In this document: one piece after another, positions 1-8,985 of the stretch
How positions within the stretch are numbered: position 1 is the stretch's first letter
Layout: every line of letters begins with the position of its first letter
NCBI GenBank assembly: GCA_963826035.1
Contig: CAWGVZ010000015.1
Span: forward strand, 434,001 to 498,000
Source: Actinophytocola sp963826035
GTDB taxonomy: Bacteria; Actinomycetota; Actinomycetes; Mycobacteriales; Pseudonocardiaceae
Reading direction: 5' to 3'
Length of the DNA: 64,000 nucleotides
Program-made: the position numbers and the translations under genes
The notes under the pieces: generated by a model
What the model was told of the DNA's origin: nothing
Database searches by the model: none
The model's input: only the letters and a program-made list of their open reading frames with translations

Positions 1-1
1 G

Positions 2-337
2 CGCGGCGTGATCCGCGGCTACCACGCCGACATCAGCCTGGCCGCCCTCAACCGCGGCGTGCAGGCCCTCGTCGCCGCGCAGGTCCGGCCGCTCTCGCGC
101 ACGGTGGTGGAGACGTTCCAGGGCTCGGTCGCCGCGCTGCCGGAGGTCCTGTCGGTGTTCGTGCTGGCCGGCAGCGACGACTTCCTCATCCACGTGACGG
201 CGCAGGACATCGACCACCTGCACGTGTTCCTGCTCGACCGGCTCACCGTGCGGCGCGAGATCGTCGGCTTCCGCACGTCGATCATCTACCAGCACCTGAA
301 CAACACGGTGCTCGAACGGCTCCCGGACCCGACCTAG
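2..337 (+). CDS. Lrp/AsnC-family regulator, C-terminal part (truncated by window edge)
   Basis: The reading frame is already open at base 2, so the N-terminal helix-turn-helix lies upstream of the window. The visible 111 residues look like the RAM ligand-binding domain of Lrp/AsnC regulators: an ALV-type first strand, a V-x-x-x-F-Q-G-S-V segment, 'LPEVLSVFVLAGSDDFLIHV' as the classic 'V-x-G-x-x-D-Y/F-L-x-V' core, and a closing R-T-S-I-I-Y strand. The family binds amino acids and forms octamers on DNA. Its stop TAG (335-337) shares three bases with the stop of the convergent SDR gene (CTA, 334-336). The ligand cannot be inferred. The ATG at base 8 is internal and is not taken as the start. Confidence 0.8.
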   Translation, partial: RGVIRGYHADISLAALNRGVQALVAAQVRPLSRTVVETFQGSVAALPEVLSVFVLAGSDDFLIHVTAQDIDHLHVFLLDRLTVRREIVGFRTSIIYQHLNNTVLERLPDPT

Positions 338-1098
338 AGCGACCCGGTGGCCAGCATGCCGCCGTCCACCCGCACGGTCTCGCCGGTGATCCACGACGCC
401 TGCTCGGACGCCAGGAACGCCACCAGCTGAGCCACGTCCTCCGGCGTGCCGAGGCGCTTCATCGGGTAGGACGCCGCCAGCTTCTCCTCGTTGTCCGTGT
501 AGAGCATCTCCGCGAACTTGGTCTTCACCACGGCCGGCGCGACCGCGTTCACGCGGATGCCGGGGCCGAGCTGCCAGGCCAGCTCCTCGGTCAGCCGGAT
601 CAGCGCCGCCTTGCTCGCGCCGTACGCGGCGAGCAGCCCCGACGAGCGCAGCCCGGCCACCGACGCGATGTTCACGATCGACCCGCCGTGCTCGGACATC
701 CACGCCTTCGCCGCGAGCTGCACGAAGCCGAGCGCGCCGACCACGTTCACGTCGAAGATCTTGCGCACCGCGCCGAGATCGGCCTCCAGCAGCGACCCGT
801 ACGTCGGGTTGATGCCCGTGTTGTTGATCAGCACGTCGAGCCGGCCGAACTCCTCGACCGTGCGACCGACGACCTCGGCCCGGTCGTCGTCCTTGCCGGT
901 GTTCGCCGGTACGCCCAGCACCCTGGCGCCGTCGACCGCCGCGCGGACCTCGTCGACCGCCGCCGCTACCTGCTCGGGCTTGCGTGAGGAGATGGTCACG
1001 GCCGCGCCGCCGCGGGCCAACTCGGTCGCGATCGCGAGGCCGATGCCGCGGCTGGCGCCCGTGACCAGCGCGGCCTTGCCAAAGAAGTCCGGTGTCAT
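334..1098 (-). CDS. SDR-family NAD(P)-dependent oxidoreductase
   Basis: A 254-residue classical short-chain dehydrogenase. It has the nucleotide-binding TGASRGIG near residues 14-21, an NNTG variant of the NNAG motif near 93-96, catalytic Ser146, Tyr159 and Lys163 (YxxxK), and a C-terminal G-E-T-V-R-V-D-G-G. The NNTGINP form is common in mycobacterial FabG-like reductases, so a 3-oxoacyl-CoA/ACP or hydroxysteroid-like substrate is possible but unproven. I start it at the ATG at 1098, not further upstream, because the fold begins there and a -10-like TAGAGT (1111-1106) sits about seven bases upstream, which implies a leaderless transcript. An inverted repeat at 1113-1128 overlaps this promoter. 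Confidence 0.9.
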   Translation of the reverse strand: MTPDFFGKAALVTGASRGIGLAIATELARGGAAVTISSRKPEQVAAAVDEVRAAVDGARVLGVPANTGKDDDRAEVVGRTVEEFGRLDVLINNTGINPTYGSLLEADLGAVRKIFDVNVVGALGFVQLAAKAWMSEHGGSIVNIASVAGLRSSGLLAAYGASKAALIRLTEELAWQLGPGIRVNAVAPAVVKTKFAEMLYTDNEEKLAASYPMKRLGTPEDVAQLVAFLASEQASWITGETVRVDGGMLATGSL

Positions 1099-1105
1099 GA
1101 CGCCG

Positions 1106-1128
1106 ACTCTAGCTAAGCGCCCGCTTAG
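1106..1128 (-). promoter_or_regulatory. Promoter plus TetR-type operator of the SDR gene
   Basis: Bases 1113-1128 read CTAAGCGCCCGCTTAG, a perfect 7-bp inverted repeat around CC. A -10-like TAGAGT on the minus strand follows at 1111-1106, seven bases before the ATG. The core TAAGC-N4-GCTTA recurs at 63853-63866 in front of another SDR gene. Palindromes of this size next to fatty-acid genes are typical of TetR-family sites; which regulator binds is not known. Confidence 0.6.
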
Positions 1129-1165
1129 GGCGCGAGGGGTGGACAAACCACTGGCGGACACCCCG

Positions 1166-1260
1166 TAGACTCGACCCGTGGTGGTTCGTACGGCCTAGGC
1201 CGCAGGCGAGCCCGCTGGTCACGACCCGCGGGCAAACGAGGCCTGCCCATTACCACCCTC
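1166..1260 (+). promoter_or_regulatory. Attenuator-like leader of the ABC-F gene
   Basis: A -10-like TAGACT at 1166-1171 lies seven bases before a GTG that opens a six-codon ORF (1178-1198). After it come nested inverted repeats: GCAGGC (1202-1207) with GCCTGC (1241-1246), and inside it GCCCGC (1210-1215) with GCGGGC (1228-1233). The ORF stop lies in the palindrome GGCCTAGGCC (1192-1201), whose AGGCC could instead pair with GGCCT at 1240-1244, giving mutually exclusive folds. Antibiotic-responsive ABC-F genes are often controlled by such leader peptides. The -35 candidate TGGACA (1140-1145) is 20 bp from the -10, which is suboptimal. Confidence 0.55.
1178..1198 (+). CDS. Putative leader peptide MVVRTA upstream of the ABC-F gene
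   Basis: GTG-GTG-GTT-CGT-ACG-GCC-TAG encodes a six-residue peptide. It would be translated leaderlessly from the promoter at 1166-1171. It stops inside a palindrome that overlaps the start of the stem-loop region described at 1166-1260. Position and size match stalling peptides that control macrolide or lincosamide resistance genes, but its translation and any drug-dependent stalling are inferred. Confidence 0.5.
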   Translation: MVVRTA

Positions 1261-1273
1261 ACGGAGTCTCCGA

Positions 1274-2908
<1,635 letters not shown>

Positions 2909-2923
2909 AAGACCTTCCACTAG

Positions 2924-2940
2924 TCCGTCGGGGTGACGGA
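2924..2940 (+). terminator. Short hairpin after the ABC-F gene
   Basis: TCCGTC-GGGGT-GACGGA forms a 6-bp stem with a 5-base loop, 15 bases after the ABC-F stop. There is no U tract, as is common in actinomycetes. It would separate ABC-F from the HTH gene that follows, so the two may not be strictly co-transcribed. Confidence 0.4.
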
Positions 2941-3050
2941 GTTCATACTTATTTTCGATCTCGCCTGGCATTCCACGCCGTCGTGTTCGATCATTGGCGT
3001 CGGCAGGGGTTATCAGAAACCTCCGTTACACGCTACGGAAGGCGGACGAC

Positions 3051-3260
3051 GTGGCTGATCTGAAGAAGGGCGCGCGGATCACGGGCAGTACGCGCGACAA
3101 GCTGGCCGCTGACCTTAAGAAGAAGTACGAGAAGGGTGCCAGCATTCGTGCGCTGGCGGAGTCGACTGGTCGTTCGTACGGATTCGTACACCGCGTCCTG
3201 TCGGAGTCCGGCGTGGCTTTGCGTGGTCGCGGCGGTGCCACCCGCACGAAGAAGAAGTAG
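3051..3260 (+). CDS. Small helix-turn-helix protein (Rv1473A-like)
   Basis: A 69-residue, strongly basic protein. The segment KKYEKGASIRALAESTGRSY followed by G-F-V-H-R-V-L is a clear helix-turn-helix of the Hin/resolvase-like or transposase HTH type, with a C-terminal R/K-rich tail. I choose the GTG at 3051 because GGAAGG lies eight bases upstream and the protein family begins MADLKKGARITG; the upstream TTG at 2994 would add an unrelated extension. Similar small regulators follow Rv1473-type ABC-F genes in mycobacteria, so a role in the same response is plausible. It converges on the next gene with only nine bases between stops. Confidence 0.85.
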   Translation: MADLKKGARITGSTRDKLAADLKKKYEKGASIRALAESTGRSYGFVHRVLSESGVALRGRGGATRTKKK

Positions 3261-3269
3261 CAGCACCGG

Positions 3270-4583
3270 TCAAGCTTGGATGCCGCGGGTGTTGGGGTCC
3301 GCGACCGCTCCGTCGGTCGGTCCCGCGGCCGTCCTGGTTTGGTCCGTCGATCCGTCAACCGTCTTCTCCCCGGCGGCGAACCCGATCATCGCGCCGGCCA
3401 ACGCCAATGGGTACACGAGATAGCCCCAGCGCGTTGCCGGTGCGAGGCAGATCGCCGTGCCCAGGCTGACGGCGATCCGCTGAGTGACCGCGGTGGCGTC
3501 CCGGGGCGGGCGCACGAACAACCACGTGACGATGGCGCATGCCGCCAGCGCGAGGAGTGCCAGCGCGGCGGCGTGTCCCACCGGTCCCAGCTGTGCGATC
3601 AGATAACCCGGCAGCGGACTGGCGGCCGGTGAACCCGCCTCCCCGAGACCCGCCGGGAACATGATCACGTGTTCGACGAACGACGCGGGGTCGACCAGCA
3701 GCACGGGCACCGTGAGCACGGCGGTGGTGGCCAGCAGGGCGCCGAGGTAGACGGCCAGCCCTCGGCCGCCCCGGTACACCATGATCGCCACGGCCAGCAC
3801 GCCCAGTGCCGGCAGGGCGGTGAGCTTGGTCGTCACCACCACCGCGCACACGACGCCTGGCCAGACCGGGTTGACGCGGTACGCGAGCGCGGTGGCCAGC
3901 ACGATGAGCGCGACCACCGGCAGGTCGTCGCCGGCGACCGTGAAGGTCAGCAGGGTGAGCGGGCTGATCGCGGCGAGTTGGGCCGCGAGAACGGGAATCC
4001 GCGGCCAGTCGAGCACCCGCAGCGCCAGCACGATGATCAGCACGCTGGCCACGAGGAACGCGACGCGCGCGTCGGTGAACGGGCCGTCGCCGAACAATGC
4101 CCTCGGCAGGCCGTAAACGGTCATCGACGGGCCGTAGGGCGTGTAGTCGTCCGGATGCGCCGCCCGGTCGAGCAGCCCGAGGTCGGGGTACGGTGTGCCG
4201 TTGTCGAGCAGCAGCCGGGCCGACCGTTCCACCACCCAGACCTCTGGCTGGGACGGGAACGCCCACGGCCACTGGCCCCACACGAAGCTCGGGGACCTGC
4301 GGAAGATCAGCACGAGCAGCGGCACGACGCCGGCCAGCAGCCCGGCGACGGCCACCGGCGTCCAGCGGGAGCGCAGAAACCTTGAGGCTGGTCCTAGGTC
4401 CGTACTGGAGACTAGGCCGACCAGTGTCAACACGGTGGCGATCAGGTAGCCGGCCGTCGCGAAGTTGCCCCAGACCCGGTAGCCGTAGAACTCGGAGAAG
4501 AACGCGGTGCCGGCCGCGAAGACCAGGCTCACCAGGTAGATGAGCAGGTCGAGCCGCAACGCACGCTGCCCCGTCTGCTCCAC
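3270..4583 (-). CDS. Polytopic membrane protein, GT87/DUF2029-like
   Basis: 437 residues with about 10-12 hydrophobic helices. A conserved-looking extracytoplasmic loop (about residues 115-165) carries 'NGTPYPD' and 'YTPYGPSMTVYGLP'. This helix pattern and the Tyr/Pro-rich first loop resemble polyprenyl-phosphate-dependent mannosyltransferases (GT-C fold, DUF2029/GT87) of actinomycetes. I do not see a clean catalytic DxD/DE pair, so the enzyme role is tentative. It starts at a GTG (4583). It converges with the small HTH gene and diverges from the ABC exporter, so it is probably monocistronic. Confidence 0.6.
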   Translation of the reverse strand: MEQTGQRALRLDLLIYLVSLVFAAGTAFFSEFYGYRVWGNFATAGYLIATVLTLVGLVSSTDLGPASRFLRSRWTPVAVAGLLAGVVPLLVLIFRRSPSFVWGQWPWAFPSQPEVWVVERSARLLLDNGTPYPDLGLLDRAAHPDDYTPYGPSMTVYGLPRALFGDGPFTDARVAFLVASVLIIVLALRVLDWPRIPVLAAQLAAISPLTLLTFTVAGDDLPVVALIVLATALAYRVNPVWPGVVCAVVVTTKLTALPALGVLAVAIMVYRGGRGLAVYLGALLATTAVLTVPVLLVDPASFVEHVIMFPAGLGEAGSPAASPLPGYLIAQLGPVGHAAALALLALAACAIVTWLFVRPPRDATAVTQRIAVSLGTAICLAPATRWGYLVYPLALAGAMIGFAAGEKTVDGSTDQTRTAAGPTDGAVADPNTRGIQA

Positions 4584-4686
4584 GCGGGCAGGCTACCGAG
4601 GCGGTCGTAGCTGTTCGCTCTCCGGGTAACGGGGAAGCAGGCGCCGGACGACGGTGTTGACCGGGGGAGGACGAGGGAGAAAAGAC

Positions 4687-6552
4687 GTGGAGAACAGCTG
4701 GAGCCTGCTGCGGGGTGCCATGCACTCGGCCGACACGCCCAAGGGGCTGCGCAAGGGAACGATCCGGCGGGTGTACCAGTTCGCCGGGCCGCACCGGGGG
4801 AAGCTGGTGGTGTTCCTGGCGCTGACCGTGATCTCGGCCGTGCTGGCCGTCTCGACGCCGCTGCTCGCCGGCCAGGTGGTCAACGCGATCGTCGGGCGCG
4901 ACGCGGTGTCGGTGGTCGTGTGGCTCGCCGTGGCGATCGCCGGGATCGCCGTACTCGACGCGGGGCTGGGGCTCGCCGAGCGGTGGCAGTCCGCGCGCAT
5001 CGGCGAGGGGTTGATCTACGACCTGCGGCGGGCCGTTTTCGGGCACGTGCAGCGGATGCCGGTCGCGTTCTTCACCAGGACGCGCACGGGCGCGCTCGTG
5101 TCGCGGCTGAACAACGACGTGATGGGGGCGCAGCGGGCGTTCACGTCCACGCTCGCCGGGCTCGTCACGAACGTGATCCAGCTGGTGTTGTCGGTGGTCG
5201 TGATGATGACGTTGTCCTGGCAGGTGACCGCGCTCGCGCTGGTGTTGCTGCCGGTCTTCGTGCTGCCCGCGCGGCGGATGGGCAAGCGGATGGCCGACCT
5301 GCAGCGCGAGTCGTCGGTGCTGAACGCGTCGATGACCACGCAGATGACCGAGCGGTTCTCCGCGCCCGGTGCCACGCTCGTGAAGCTGTTCGGGCACCCG
5401 CGGGCCGAGGCCGAGGAGTTCGGTGGGCGCGCCGGGAGGGTGCGTGACATCGGCGTGCGGTCGGCCATGCTCACCCGCTGGTTCATGACCAGCCTGACGC
5501 TGGTGTCGGCGCTCGCGCAGGCGCTGGTCTACGGGCTCGGCGGCTATCTGGCGCTGACCGGTTCGCTCGACCCTGGCACGGTCGTGGCGCTCGCGCTGCT
5601 GCTCACCCGGCTGTACACGCCGCTCACCGCGCTGGCGAACGTGCGGGTGGACGTGATGACCGCGCTCGTCTCGTTCGAGCGGGTCTTCGAGGTGCTGGAC
5701 CTGAAGCCGATGATCACGGAGGCACCCTCGCCGCGGACCGTTCCGGACGGTGGGGTGTCGGTGGTGTTCGACGACGTGCGGTTCGCCTATCCCGCCGCGT
5801 CGTCGGTGTCGCTGGCGTCGCTCGAGGAGGTGGCGGTCCTCGACCAGCGCGGTGGTGAGGAGGTGCTGCACGGGATCAGTTTCCGGGCCGATCCCGGGAA
5901 GATGGTGGCGCTGGTCGGGCCTTCCGGTGCCGGTAAGTCGACCATCGCCTCGCTCGTGCCTCGGTTGTACGACGCGGACAGTGGCAGCGTGCGGTTGTCC
6001 GATGTGGACGTTCGGGAGCTGTCCTTCGACTCGGTGCGTGACACGGTCGGTGTGGTGACCCAGGACGGTCATCTGTTCCACGACTCCATCCGGGCCAACC
6101 TGGTGTATCCGCGTCCGTCGGCCACCGACGAGGAGTTGTGGACGGCGTTGGAGCAGGCGCGGCTCGGTGAGCTGGTGGGCTCGCTGCCGGACGGGTTGGA
6201 CACGGTCGTGGGGGAGCGCGGGTATCGGCTGTCCGGGGGTGAGCGTCAGCGGTTGACGATCGCCAGGTTGTTGGTGGCTCAGCCGAGGGTGGTGATCCTC
6301 GACGAGGCCACCGCGCATCTGGACTCGGAGTCGGAGGTGGCCGTGCAGGAGGCGCTTACGGGTGCGCTGGCCGGTCGGACGGCGATCGTCATCGCTCACC
6401 GGCTGTCGACCATTCGGGCGGCGGACCAGATTCTTGTGGTGGAAGGTGGGCGCGTGGTGGAACGTGGTGATCACGAGACGCTCCTTGCTGCTGACGGTCG
6501 ATACGCGGACCTGTACCGCACGCAGTTCGCCAACCAGCCGGCTGCCGCTTGA
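4687..6552 (+). CDS. ABC exporter half-transporter (fused permease-ATPase)
   Basis: About 621 residues: six transmembrane helices in the first 330 residues (ABC transmembrane type 1 fold), then an ATPase domain. Walker A GPSGAGKST begins near residue 411, signature LSGGERQR near 515, and Walker B ends D539-E540 (ILDEATAHLD). A helix-rich stretch VSLASLEEVAVLDQ inserted just before the Walker A strand is unusual. The family forms dimers that export lipids, peptides or drugs; substrate unknown. I start at the GTG at 4687, behind GGAGG/GAGGG. The in-frame GTG at 4654 has a weaker site and would add a Gly/Arg tail. No partner half-transporter is adjacent, so it may be a homodimer. A repeat array follows its stop. 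Confidence 0.9.
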   Translation: MENSWSLLRGAMHSADTPKGLRKGTIRRVYQFAGPHRGKLVVFLALTVISAVLAVSTPLLAGQVVNAIVGRDAVSVVVWLAVAIAGIAVLDAGLGLAERWQSARIGEGLIYDLRRAVFGHVQRMPVAFFTRTRTGALVSRLNNDVMGAQRAFTSTLAGLVTNVIQLVLSVVVMMTLSWQVTALALVLLPVFVLPARRMGKRMADLQRESSVLNASMTTQMTERFSAPGATLVKLFGHPRAEAEEFGGRAGRVRDIGVRSAMLTRWFMTSLTLVSALAQALVYGLGGYLALTGSLDPGTVVALALLLTRLYTPLTALANVRVDVMTALVSFERVFEVLDLKPMITEAPSPRTVPDGGVSVVFDDVRFAYPAASSVSLASLEEVAVLDQRGGEEVLHGISFRADPGKMVALVGPSGAGKSTIASLVPRLYDADSGSVRLSDVDVRELSFDSVRDTVGVVTQDGHLFHDSIRANLVYPRPSATDEELWTALEQARLGELVGSLPDGLDTVVGERGYRLSGGERQRLTIARLLVAQPRVVILDEATAHLDSESEVAVQEALTGALAGRTAIVIAHRLSTIRAADQILVVEGGRVVERGDHETLLAADGRYADLYRTQFANQPAAA

Positions 6553-6710
6553 CGGGTTGGCTGGTGCTTTGGGACTGTTGCGGGTTTTGCGGTTTTGCGG
6601 CTTCTCGGCTGGGAGGGTGCACTGACTCGGGTTCTCGGTTGGGTCTCCCATCGGAGTGGTTCGGGACGGCATTGGTCGCACACGGCCGGTGATGCACGGG
6701 TTGCGGTTGC

Positions 6711-7000
6711 ACCCGAGTGGGTTCTCGGCGCATCCATGCGCGCCGGAACCGGGATCTCGGGTGCGGGAGCCGCGATCTCGCGTGCCGGAACTGCGAACTC
6801 GCGTGCGGGAAGCGGGAACATGTGGTCGGGACGTGGGGACATGCGTGCGGGTAGCGCGAACTCGCGCCCGGAACCGCGACCTCGCGTGCCGGAACCGCGA
6901 TCTCGGGTGTGGGAACCGCGATCTCGCGCCCGGATCCGCGAACCATGCGTGCCGGAACCGGGGACATGTGCGGGAGCGCGGAGTCCTGGGCACGGTCGCT
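6711..7000. repeat. Degenerate 21-bp tandem repeat array (family A) in a convergent gap
   Basis: The gap 6553-7040 has no credible gene. From about 6741 it holds roughly eleven units of 20-21 bp with the form GTGCCGGAACCGCGATCTCGC, varying at several sites. At its left edge the inverted segments ACCCGAG (6711-6717) and CTCGGGT (6756-6762), with inner GC-rich complementarity, form a hairpin. The gap separates the converging ABC exporter and DUF1801 genes. The 21-bp period keeps all six frames open, producing shadow ORFs with seven-residue repeats. The first 150 bases (6553-6710) show no feature I can name. Confidence 0.8.
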
Positions 7001-7040
7001 GAACCGCGAGCCCTGTTCGGCCGTGGCGGGACTGGTTTGG

Positions 7041-7400
7041 TCAGTCCAGCATGTCCGTTTGGCGGGTGACCGCGTGGCGGACCAAGTTGGTGATCTCCGA
7101 CGGGTTGGCCACCGCCGTGTCGTGTGGGACCTGGCGTAAGTAGCGGCCCTCGCCGCGTAGGAGGTTCGTCGGGTCGGCCAGTAGGGCGCCCTTGTGGAAC
7201 ATCAGGTTCACCCCGCGGGAGGTGACGGCCACGGCGCACAGCCAGTGGTGCCAGTCACCGCCCTTGGTGAACGTCAGGCGGCGCCACTTGATCGCCTGGT
7301 CGATGTCGCTGTCGGCCGCGGTTACCAGCGCGGCCAGGTGCTCGACCCTTTCCCGGTTCGGCGGGTCCACCTGGCCGAGCCACTCCTCGATCTCGGTCAT
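7041..7400 (-). CDS. DUF1801 domain protein
   Basis: A 119-residue single-domain protein. The DUF1801 (YdhG/frataxin-like fold) pattern is visible: 'IDQAIKWRRLTFTKGGDW' near 35-50, a central 'VAVTSRGVNLMFHKGALLAD' and C-terminal 'EGRYLRQV'. Members are small, often single-copy proteins of unknown biochemical role. Its start is an ATG at 7400. It is followed after 31 bases by a same-strand gene region that ends at 7432, and its 3' end faces the repeat array. Confidence 0.75.
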   Translation of the reverse strand: MTEIEEWLGQVDPPNRERVEHLAALVTAADSDIDQAIKWRRLTFTKGGDWHHWLCAVAVTSRGVNLMFHKGALLADPTNLLRGEGRYLRQVPHDTAVANPSEITNLVRHAVTRQTDMLD

Positions 7401-7431
7401 GGCGCCACCATGTCACCCAGCACCGACAATT

Positions 7432-7998
7432 TTAGGACGGCAGGTCCTCCGGGCGGTCCACGTCGTCGCCGTTCGCCACGTCCTCGCAGGGCACGGCCAC
7501 GGGATCGTGGCTGGTCAGGTACGTGCGGGCGCCCGCATCGCCAGTCGCCGAAGCCGTTACGTCCGCCCAGCGATCCCGGCCGATCAGCACCGGATGGCCC
7601 GGGCGTCCGTGGTACGTGGCCCGGGCCAGCGCGGAAGGGGACGCCAGTGCCACGAACCGGCGCACCGCGTCCGCCGTCACGCCCGGGGTGTCCACCGGCA
7701 GGATCAGCGCGGCCGCCGCGGACCCGCCGGCCAGCGCGGCCAACCCCACCCGCAGCGACGATCCCATGCCCGTCGTCCACTCTGGATTGTCCACAAGGGA
7801 CGAGTCAGGGAGATCTGCTAAAAGGCGTACCTCGGCCGCCTGCGCGCCCAGCACTACCACCACCGGTGTGCAGCCGCCCGCGTGGAGCACCCTGGCCGCG
7901 TGCTCCACGAACAGCGTGCCACCGTGGCGCACCAACGCCTTCGGCATGCCGAAGCGGCGTCCGGCGCCGGCGGCCAGCAGAATTCCGGCTACCTCCAC
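7432..7998 (-). CDS. MobA-like nucleotidyltransferase (MocA/CTP:molybdopterin type)
   Basis: 188 residues beginning AGILLAAGAGRRFGMPKAL, the LAAGxxxRxGxxK nucleotide-binding signature of MobA-like NTP transferases. Further support is 'VDNPEWTTGMGSSLRVGL' near 67-83 and 'LPVDTPGV' near 100, the metal-binding D-x-P region, and 'HPVLIGRD' near 137. These residues match the molybdenum-cofactor cytidylyltransferase group rather than sugar-nucleotide synthases. No molybdoenzyme gene lies nearby, so the acceptor is uncertain. It starts at a GTG. The NmrA-like gene upstream is on the same strand 18 bases away, so they may share a transcript. Confidence 0.8.
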   Translation of the reverse strand: MEVAGILLAAGAGRRFGMPKALVRHGGTLFVEHAARVLHAGGCTPVVVVLGAQAAEVRLLADLPDSSLVDNPEWTTGMGSSLRVGLAALAGGSAAAALILPVDTPGVTADAVRRFVALASPSALARATYHGRPGHPVLIGRDRWADVTASATGDAGARTYLTSHDPVAVPCEDVANGDDVDRPEDLPS

Positions 7999-8016
7999 GC
8001 AGCAGAGCCTAGAGCG

Positions 8017-8883
8017 TCAGCGGAACGACTCCACGTTGTCCAGCGCCCACTGGGCATAGGTGCGGGCCGGGCGACCGGTGACCTCCTGGACGGTCGGCAT
8101 GGGCTGGAGCATCTCGTCCCACTGCTCGGCCGTGAACCGCGGCATCTCCGCCCCCGGCGTGTACTCCTCCAGCCCCAACAGGAAGTCCGCGTTCTCCGCG
8201 CCCCAGCCGCCCTGGCGCACCAGGATCTCCTTCGCCTGCTCGGCCGGCACCTCCTCGAACCGGACCTCCTCGCCCAGCGCCGCGCTGATCGCCGCCACCT
8301 GCTGGCGCGCGGTGATCCGTTCCGGGCCGGTCATGTCGTACGCCTTGCCCGCGTGGCCGTCCTCGAGCAGCGCGATCACCCCGACCGCCGCGACGTCCGC
8401 CTCGTGCACGGCCACCCCGACGGCGTCCGGCGTGATGTACCGGACCACGCGCTCCGTCCGGATCATCGGGCCCCACAGTCGCAGCGTGTTCGACATGAAC
8501 TCGCCCGGCCGCAGGTGCGTCCACTCGCAGCCGGACGCCTCGACCGCCTGCTCGACGGGCAGTTGGAAGTCGAGGTCGAAGCCGCCGGTCACGGCGCCGG
8601 AGGACAGCGTGACGATCCGCCGCACGCCGGCCCGTTTCGCCGCGCCGACCACCTCGGCCGCCGTCCGCGGCTCGGGGAACAGGTACATCCGGTCCACACC
8701 GGTCAGCGCGGCCGCCACGGATGCCGGTTCGAGCAGGTCGCCCCGGACCACCTCGACGCCGGCCGGGAACGTCGCGGCCGCCGGGTTCCTGGTCAGTGCG
8801 CGTACCGGTACACCGGCGGCGACCAGCTGTGCCACCACCTGGCGCCCCACGTGGCCCGTCGCACCGGTAACCAAGATCGTCAT
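8017..8883 (-). CDS. NmrA-like NAD(P)-binding reductase (atypical SDR)
   Basis: 288 residues starting MTILVTGATGHVGRQVV, the TGATGxxG motif of extended/atypical SDRs. It lacks a YxxxK catalytic pair and shows the NmrA/quinone-reductase-2 pattern (VRALTRNP near 37-44, PEPRTAAEVV, SSGAV). Such proteins sense or use NAD(P)H. The ATG at 8883 is chosen because the fold begins there and GAGGGAG lies just upstream; an upstream extension to 8928 would run through the divergent promoter. Its divergent neighbour is a TetR regulator, which probably represses it. Confidence 0.85.
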   Translation of the reverse strand: MTILVTGATGHVGRQVVAQLVAAGVPVRALTRNPAAATFPAGVEVVRGDLLEPASVAAALTGVDRMYLFPEPRTAAEVVGAAKRAGVRRIVTLSSGAVTGGFDLDFQLPVEQAVEASGCEWTHLRPGEFMSNTLRLWGPMIRTERVVRYITPDAVGVAVHEADVAAVGVIALLEDGHAGKAYDMTGPERITARQQVAAISAALGEEVRFEEVPAEQAKEILVRQGGWGAENADFLLGLEEYTPGAEMPRFTAEQWDEMLQPMPTVQEVTGRPARTYAQWALDNVESFR

Positions 8884-8908
8884 CAAGTCTCCCTCTGGAT
8901 GGGTACGC

Positions 8909-8948
8909 TGTACGCATAAGATTACCACCTATGGGTGCGGTGTACGCA
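8909..8948. promoter_or_regulatory. Divergent promoter region between NmrA-like and TetR genes
   Basis: The 102-base gap holds two direct copies of TGTACGCA (8909-8916 and 8941-8948). Between them lie overlapping -10-like elements, TAAGAT (8917-8922, plus strand) and TAATCT (8924-8919, minus strand). This is where the divergent TetR regulator is likely to act; a direct rather than inverted arrangement is unusual for TetR. Confidence 0.45.
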
Positions 8949-8985
8949 AACATGTCCGACCAGGGCCTTCTACGATGGGCGGGCG

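Noticed and set aside
3355..7239. Very long minus-strand open frame of about 1290 codons
   Set aside because: It opposes the ABC exporter and overlaps the GT87-like gene; its product is low-complexity His/Arg/Pro text, the usual antisense shadow of GC-rich genes.
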